Source of the DNA: Alitabrizicola rongguiensis
GTDB lineage: Bacteria; Pseudomonadota; Alphaproteobacteria; Rhodobacterales; Rhodobacteraceae
Length of the DNA: 64,000 nt
NCBI RefSeq assembly: GCF_021491355.1
Contig: NZ_JAKENF010000001.1
Coordinates: 372,001-436,000, forward strand
Direction: 5' to 3'
Numbering within the stretch: the first letter of the stretch is position 1; the number at the start of each line of letters is the position of its first letter. Under the pieces are notes generated by a model, which did no database searches, was not told the origin of the DNA, and was given only the letters and a program-made list of their open reading frames with translations. Below, piece after piece: positions 59,467-64,000 of the stretch. The position numbers and the translations under genes were made by a program.

Positions 59467-60165
59467 ATGCCCATCACCGCCATTGGCTTCGATGCCGACG
59501 ATACGCTCTGGCAGAACGAGACGTTCTTCCGGATGACGCAGGATCGTTTCCGCGCGCTTCTGGCCGATCATGCAGACCCCGACCACCTGTCGGAACGGCT
59601 TCTTGCGGCAGAACGGCGCAATCTTGGACACTACGGATTCGGCATCAAGGGCTTCGTGCTGTCGATGATCGAGACTGCCATCGAGGTTACCGACCGCCGA
59701 GTCCCCGCCGCGATCATCGAAGAGCTACTGGCGGCCGGGCGCGAGATGCTGGCCCATCCGATCGAACTGCTGCCGCATGCCCGGGCCGCGGTCGAGGCGA
59801 TGGCGGCGACGCATCGGGTGATCCTTGTCACCAAGGGCGACCTGCTCGACCAGGAGAGGAAACTCGCGCAATCCGGTCTAGGCGACCTGTTCCACGCGGT
59901 CGAGATCGTGTCCGACAAGACCCCCGAGGTCTATGCCCGGGTCTTTGCGCGCCACGGAACCGGCGCGGACGAGGCCGTGATGGTCGGCAACTCGCTGAAA
60001 TCCGATGTCCTGCCGGTGATCGCTGCCGGCGGCTGGGGTGTTTTCGTTCCCCACCCGCTGACCTGGAGCTACGAAGCCGCCGAAGCGCCAGGTGACAATC
60101 CGCGCTTTCACGAGATCGCTGATCTGGGAGCGCTGCCAGATCTGGTTCGGGCGTTGGAGCCCTGA
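59467..60165 (+). CDS. HAD-superfamily hydrolase
   Basis: A 232-aa protein: motif [12 protein letters not shown] (the nucleophile is the first Asp), motif [11 protein letters not shown], the Lys in SDKTPEVY and motif [21 protein letters not shown] helical cap lies between. It probably dephosphorylates a small metabolite; the substrate is unknown. ATG 59467 is preceded by CGGAGA. Confidence 0.9.
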   Translation: MPITAIGFDADDTLWQNETFFRMTQDRFRALLADHADPDHLSERLLAAERRNLGHYGFGIKGFVLSMIETAIEVTDRRVPAAIIEELLAAGREMLAHPIELLPHARAAVEAMAATHRVILVTKGDLLDQERKLAQSGLGDLFHAVEIVSDKTPEVYARVFARHGTGADEAVMVGNSLKSDVLPVIAAGGWGVFVPHPLTWSYEAAEAPGDNPRFHEIADLGALPDLVRALEP

Positions 60166-60339
60166 CTACCATGGATTGGGCGAGACCTCAGGCGAGCGCC
60201 TAGATGTTCTGCATGAGAGCCGATCTGAAGAATGGCGCCAAAGCCATTGAATCATAGGGCTTTTCGCAAGCAAATCCCTGTGCTAACCTTCCCGCAGAGC
60301 AGAAAAGCCCCAACAAAAACAGGGGCAACCGAGGCAGGT

Positions 60340-62052
60340 ATGATGACACGCGATGCCGTCGCGCGCCTTGAGCATGATTGGCGGGCCCGCATTTTGGGCC
60401 GAATGCTCGCCATTTTCATGGTCGTTGCGTTCTTTTTCAGCGCAGTTGCGCAGGCAGCCCCCTATGCCGCCTATGTCATGGATGCGCGGACCGGCGAGAC
60501 GCTTTACTCGAACAACGCCGACACCCGACTGTATCCAGCCTCGCTGACCAAGATGATGACGCTCTACGTCACCTTCCAGGCGATTCAGAATGGTGAGATC
60601 TCGCTCGACAGCATGGTCACGGTCAGCAAGAACGCCGCAGCGCAGCCGCCGTCGCGGCTTGGCCTGAAGGCCGGACAGAAGATCCAGCTGCGTTACCTTA
60701 TCCGGGCCGCAGCGGTCAAATCCGCCAACGACGCTGCCTCAGCGATTGGTGATGCGCTTGGCGGCTCCCAGAAAGGCTTCGCGCGGCGGATGAATGCGAC
60801 CGCCAAGGCCATCGGCATGAAGAACACGACTTTCGTGAACGCGAACGGCCTGACCGCAAAGGGCCACCTTTCGACCGCCCATGACATGTCGATCCTCGGT
60901 CGGCGGCTGTTCTACGATTTTCCGCAATACTACAACATCTTCTCGCGCCGCACGACCGATGCAGGAATAGCGACAGTCGCCAACACCAACCGCCGCTTCC
61001 TGGACAGCTACAAGGGCGCCGACGGGATCAAGACCGGATATACCGAACCTGCAGGTTTCAACCTGACGGCCTCGGCGCAGCGTGGAAACGTGCGGATCAT
61101 TGCGACCGTGTTCGGTGGCAAGTCCACGGCGCACCGCAACGCAAAGATGGCCGAGTTGCTGGACCTTGGCTTTGCGAAGGCGCCGCGCAACGCGCCGGTC
61201 AAGGCCCCGGGCGAGATCGACTACAACGCGGTCATGGCCATGGCAAACGCCGATGCCGGCGACACGCCCGGGACGAACATCGCGGCGGACGATTCAGGCG
61301 AGGATACCGCCCTGCCGCAAACGGCTGATGGCGCGGGCAAGACCATTCGCGTCAGCGGCATGGTCCAGACCTCACAGCGCCCGAAGGCACGGCCGGACAT
61401 GGCCGCCGCCCCGACCGATACCGAGATCGCCGCCCTGCAGGACAGCATCGAAGGTGCACTTGCGGAAGCCAACAGTACACCACCGGAAGACAGTGCACTG
61501 CAGACTGCCGAGGCGGAGACTACGCCGCGAGTCGCCGACACCCAGGTCGCCGCCGCCAACCCGGCCGCGCAGGACGATGGCAAGGCCACATCCTCGGCGA
61601 CCGATGATGCTGTCCAGCTTGCCCTTTCTGCCGAAGCGGACGGCGCAACGGAAACATCAGGAACAGCGGCGGAAGCGGCCGAACCCGTGGCGCTCGTCTC
61701 GCTTTCGGGCTCGACCAAGCCGCGGCATAAACCGGAGGATATGTATGCGGACGCCGAGCCAGTAATGGCTTCGGCCGACACCGCGCCAGAGATGATCACC
61801 CGGCTTTCGACCTCGGGCGGTCGGCAATGGGGCATCAATATCGGTCGGTTCAACAGCCGGTCGGGGGCCGAAGCACAGCTGCGCAAGGTTGCGCTGGCAG
61901 AGACCACGACGCTCAGCAATGGGCTGCGCAAGGTCGTGGCGAGCGGCGGGAAGTATGACGCGAATTTCGTCGGGTTGACCCAGGACGAGGCCGACCTTGC
62001 CTGCCGCCGCCTTCAGGCGCGCGCGATCCAGTGCTTCACGATGGGGCAATGA
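60340..62052 (+). CDS. D-alanyl-D-alanine carboxypeptidase with C-terminal SPOR domain
   Basis: A 570-aa protein from ATG 60340. An N-terminal membrane/signal segment (MLAIFMVVAFFFSAVAQAA) leads to a serine-type peptidase S11 domain with the active Ser in PASLTKMMT, KSANDAASA (SxN) and GIKTGYTEP (KTG). A disordered, Ala/Thr/Asp-rich linker of about 170 residues follows. The last 75 residues (WGINIGRFNSRSGAEAQLRK ...) form a SPOR peptidoglycan-binding domain. It trims pentapeptides, probably at the division site. The PBP5 C-terminal domain is absent. Confidence 0.92.
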   Translation: MMTRDAVARLEHDWRARILGRMLAIFMVVAFFFSAVAQAAPYAAYVMDARTGETLYSNNADTRLYPASLTKMMTLYVTFQAIQNGEISLDSMVTVSKNAAAQPPSRLGLKAGQKIQLRYLIRAAAVKSANDAASAIGDALGGSQKGFARRMNATAKAIGMKNTTFVNANGLTAKGHLSTAHDMSILGRRLFYDFPQYYNIFSRRTTDAGIATVANTNRRFLDSYKGADGIKTGYTEPAGFNLTASAQRGNVRIIATVFGGKSTAHRNAKMAELLDLGFAKAPRNAPVKAPGEIDYNAVMAMANADAGDTPGTNIAADDSGEDTALPQTADGAGKTIRVSGMVQTSQRPKARPDMAAAPTDTEIAALQDSIEGALAEANSTPPEDSALQTAEAETTPRVADTQVAAANPAAQDDGKATSSATDDAVQLALSAEADGATETSGTAAEAAEPVALVSLSGSTKPRHKPEDMYADAEPVMASADTAPEMITRLSTSGGRQWGINIGRFNSRSGAEAQLRKVALAETTTLSNGLRKVVASGGKYDANFVGLTQDEADLACRRLQARAIQCFTMGQ

Positions 62053-62735
62053 CAGCGTTCGCCCTCCCTCCACCGGAACAACCCTCGGTCGCCATCTGCG
62101 GAAGTCACCTGCGCTTTCCGGTCCGCCGCATCTTCTGTGTCGGGCGCAACTATGCCGAACACGCGCGCGAGATGGGCAACGACCCGGACAAGGAGCCGCC
62201 CTTCTTCTTCACCAAACCGGCGGATGCGCTGGTCGAGTCCGGGACGACGATCCCCTACCCGCCGATGACCAGCGACCTCCATCACGAGGCAGAACTCGTG
62301 GTTGCAATTGGCCTCGCCGGCCGCGAGATCCCGGTTGAACGGGCGCTGGCCCATGTCTGGGGCTACGCGGCGGGCAACGATCTGACCCGCCGCGACCTTC
62401 AGGCCGAGGCGAAAGCAACCCGCCGCCCTTGGGATATGTCCAAGGGCTTCGACCACTCGGCTGTGGTCGGGGCACTGGCGCGCTCGGTGTACGGATCACC
62501 GCCACAGGGGCGCATCCGCTGCCTGGTGGACGGTGTGGTGCGACAGGATGCGGAACTGGCTGACATGATCTGGCCGGTTTCCTCGATCCTCGCCTATCTG
62601 TCGCGGCTGGTCGAACTGCGGCCCTGCGACCTGATCTTTACCGGAACTCCGGCGGGTGTGGGCGCGATCGCCCGGGGCCAGACCTGCAAGGTCGAGATCG
62701 ACGGGCTGGATACGGCGACCGTTACGCTCGCCTGA
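62049..62735 (+). CDS. Fumarylacetoacetate hydrolase-family protein
   Basis: A 228-aa protein: FCVGRNYAEHAREMG, PPFFFTKPADALVESG, HHEAELVVAIG (acidic metal ligands), GYAAGNDLTRRDLQ, KGFDHSAVVG and DLIFTGTPAGVG. The family hydrolyses or decarboxylates 2,4-dioxo acids with a divalent metal. The ATGA overlap with the carboxypeptidase gene is a surprising coupling with no obvious shared pathway. Confidence 0.9.
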   Translation: MTAFALPPPEQPSVAICGSHLRFPVRRIFCVGRNYAEHAREMGNDPDKEPPFFFTKPADALVESGTTIPYPPMTSDLHHEAELVVAIGLAGREIPVERALAHVWGYAAGNDLTRRDLQAEAKATRRPWDMSKGFDHSAVVGALARSVYGSPPQGRIRCLVDGVVRQDAELADMIWPVSSILAYLSRLVELRPCDLIFTGTPAGVGAIARGQTCKVEIDGLDTATVTLA

Positions 62736-62769
62736 CGCAAAGTCTCGGGAAGGCAACGGGCCCCTGCCG

Positions 62770-62928
62770 TTATGGCTTCGGACGGTCGTCCCAGTCGGTC
62801 GTCAGGATCCGGTTGGCATCCCCCTGCGGGTCGTCGAACTGCCGGTTCCGCATCGCCCAGATGAAGGCGACCAGACCGATGCCTCCCATGAACAACGAAA
62901 CCGGGATGAGAATGCCGAGGATCGCCAT
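62770..62928 (-). CDS. ccoS: cbb3-type cytochrome oxidase assembly protein CcoS
   Basis: A 52-aa protein with one membrane helix (MAILGILIPVSLFMGGIGLV ... FIWAMRNRQFDDPQGDANRI) and the conserved QFDD motif after it. It is needed to mature the high-affinity cbb3 oxidase. It starts on the base after the ccoI stop, so the two genes are coupled. Confidence 0.93.
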   Translation of the reverse strand: MAILGILIPVSLFMGGIGLVAFIWAMRNRQFDDPQGDANRILTTDWDDRPKP

Positions 62929-64000
62929 CTATTTCAGCCTCAATGCGTTGAGCGAAACCGTGATCGAGGACAGCGACATGGCCAGTGCCGCCGCCAGCGG
63001 CGTGGCGAGGCCGACAAGCGCGATCGGCACGGCGACGATGTTGTAGAGGAAGGAGATCGCGAAGTTCTCCTTGATCCGACGGGCCGATTGCCTCGATATC
63101 CTGAGCGCGTCACCGATCGGGGCCATGTCCTGTCCGAGCAAGACGATGTCCGAGGCGACACGTGCCGCATCAAGCGCCGATGCCGGCGAGATCGAGACGT
63201 GCGCGGCAGCAAGCGCCGCCGTGTCATTCAGCCCGTCACCGACCATCAGCACTTTCGCGCCCTCGGCCGAAAGCTCTGCCACGCGGGCGGCCTTCTCGGC
63301 AGGGAGCGCGCCGGCCGTCCAATCCGCAATGTCGAGCCGCGACGCCAGATCGGCAACGGCACCTTCGGCATCGCCCGAGATCAGCAGCACCCTTGCGCCC
63401 TGTGCCTTGAGCGAAGCGATGGCTGCTTCCGCCCCGGGCCGGATCGTATCGGAGAAGGTGATGGACTGTACCCGTCCGTCCCCGAGCAACAAATGGGTCG
63501 CCGTGACATCAAAGGGCTCTGCCCCAACCCATGCGTCCCGGCCCAGCCGCACGATGCGTCCCTGCCACTGACCCTCGACGCCATAGCCCGGAACCTCACG
63601 CAGTTCGGCAACCGCAGCCGTTGCGATGCCTTTGCTCCGGATTGCCGAGACCAGCGCCTGCGCCAGCGGATGCGAGGAAGCGCCCGCGAGCGCCGCGGCA
63701 ACGGCCAGCGCCTCGGCCGGAAGTTCAGTCAGGTTGGTGGGCTGCGGCGCGCCAAGGGTCAGCGTGCCGGTCTTGTCGAAAACCACGGTATCGACCTCGG
63801 CCATGCGTTCCAGCGCCGTGCCGTGCTTGATGAGTAAGCCCTTGCGGAACAGCTTTCCGCTGGCTGCGGTCACCACCGCAGGCACGGCAAGGCCGAGCGC
63901 ACAGGGGCAGGTGATGATCAGAACGGCCGCCGAGATGTTGATGGCAAAGCGCACATCGCCGCCGGTGATCCACATCCAGGTGCAGAAGGCCGCGAACGAA
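62929..64000 (-). CDS. ccoI: Copper-transporting P-type ATPase CcoI, 5' end outside window
   Basis: The C-terminal 356 or so residues are visible: the membrane metal site CPCALGL, the phosphorylated Asp in FDKTGTLTLG, HPLAQAL, the hinge GDGLNDTAAL and two final helices. The neighbour ccoS makes CcoI (copper supply to cbb3 oxidase) more likely than a detoxifying CopA. The N-terminal metal-binding domain lies beyond the window edge. Confidence 0.93.
   Translation of the reverse strand, partial: SFAAFCTWMWITGGDVRFAINISAAVLIITCPCALGLAVPAVVTAASGKLFRKGLLIKHGTALERMAEVDTVVFDKTGTLTLGAPQPTNLTELPAEALAVAAALAGASSHPLAQALVSAIRSKGIATAAVAELREVPGYGVEGQWQGRIVRLGRDAWVGAEPFDVTATHLLLGDGRVQSITFSDTIRPGAEAAIASLKAQGARVLLISGDAEGAVADLASRLDIADWTAGALPAEKAARVAELSAEGAKVLMVGDGLNDTAALAAAHVSISPASALDAARVASDIVLLGQDMAPIGDALRISRQSARRIKENFAISFLYNIVAVPIALVGLATPLAAALAMSLSSITVSLNALRLK

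Noticed and set aside
62752-62772. Small AACGG/CCGTT hairpin between the FAH-family gene and ccoS
   Set aside because: The stem is short, the loop is GC-rich and no U-tract follows. It is too weak to call a terminator.

Overview
The window is a GC-rich (mid-60s % by eye) chromosomal segment of an alphaproteobacterium, most likely a member of the Rhodobacteraceae (Rhodobacter, Tabrizicola, Gemmobacter and relatives). The supporting markers are a BztABCD-type acidic amino-acid transporter, a VPLPA-type C-terminal sorting signal, a cco (cbb3 oxidase) maturation locus, and the rpmH-rnpA-yidD ... yidC-MOSC-engB-argB order. Gene density is high and many neighbours overlap by ATGA or GTGA.

Layout. 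1-12.5 kb: a catabolic cluster with an aldo/keto reductase (cut by the window edge), a GMC oxidoreductase, an aldehyde dehydrogenase, a zinc alcohol dehydrogenase and a CUT2 (ribose-type) ABC importer with two permeases and a Tat-exported binding protein. A TetR regulator, a GlcG-like protein, an MDR dehydrogenase and a VOC protein complete it. Four transcription starts in this cluster carry the same 15-18 bp palindrome-like element, so it looks like one TetR regulon; the substrate is unknown but is probably a polyol, sugar or other hydroxy compound. 12.5-17.3 kb: a decayed island next to tRNA-Arg(ACG). It holds an IS3-family end, a primase-like tail, a small protein gene containing a 3+3 inverted array of 9-bp iterons, a phage-like small protein, a VPLPA-sorted secreted protein, and a type I restriction-modification locus collapsed around a complete IS407-group element. 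17.4-21.1 kb: an orphan histidine kinase, a mercuric-reductase-like flavoprotein and a TVP38 membrane protein.

21.3-30.9 kb: housekeeping genes (rpmH, rnpA, yidD, ttcA, an EAL protein, yidC, MOSC, engB, argB, a ferredoxin-like protein, a SixA-type phosphatase). 31-35.7 kb: bztABCD. 35.9-40.7 kb: ATP12 chaperone, rluC-type pseudouridine synthase, crcB, rarA, pepT. 40.7-44.7 kb: an ABC lipoprotein-export-type permease/ATPase pair and a divergent SGNH esterase. 44.7-49.1 kb: a StcD/HpbA-like N-methylproline demethylase, a divergent D-2-hydroxyacid dehydrogenase and a kinase-fold protein. 49.2-55.0 kb: tetrapyrrole genes hemC, hemE and hemF with an aminotransferase, an SDR and a secreted protein. 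A TGT-N12-ACA (CrtJ/PpsR-like) element lies in the hemC-hemE divergent promoter. 55-64 kb: a lipoprotein, a DUF1254 protein, an SDR, an rsmC-like methyltransferase, clpS, an HAD hydrolase, a D-Ala-D-Ala carboxypeptidase with a SPOR domain, an FAH-family hydrolase, ccoS, and ccoI running off the right edge.

Identifications rest on motif and family recognition by eye. No database search was run, and starts are chosen from ribosome-binding sites and overlaps.
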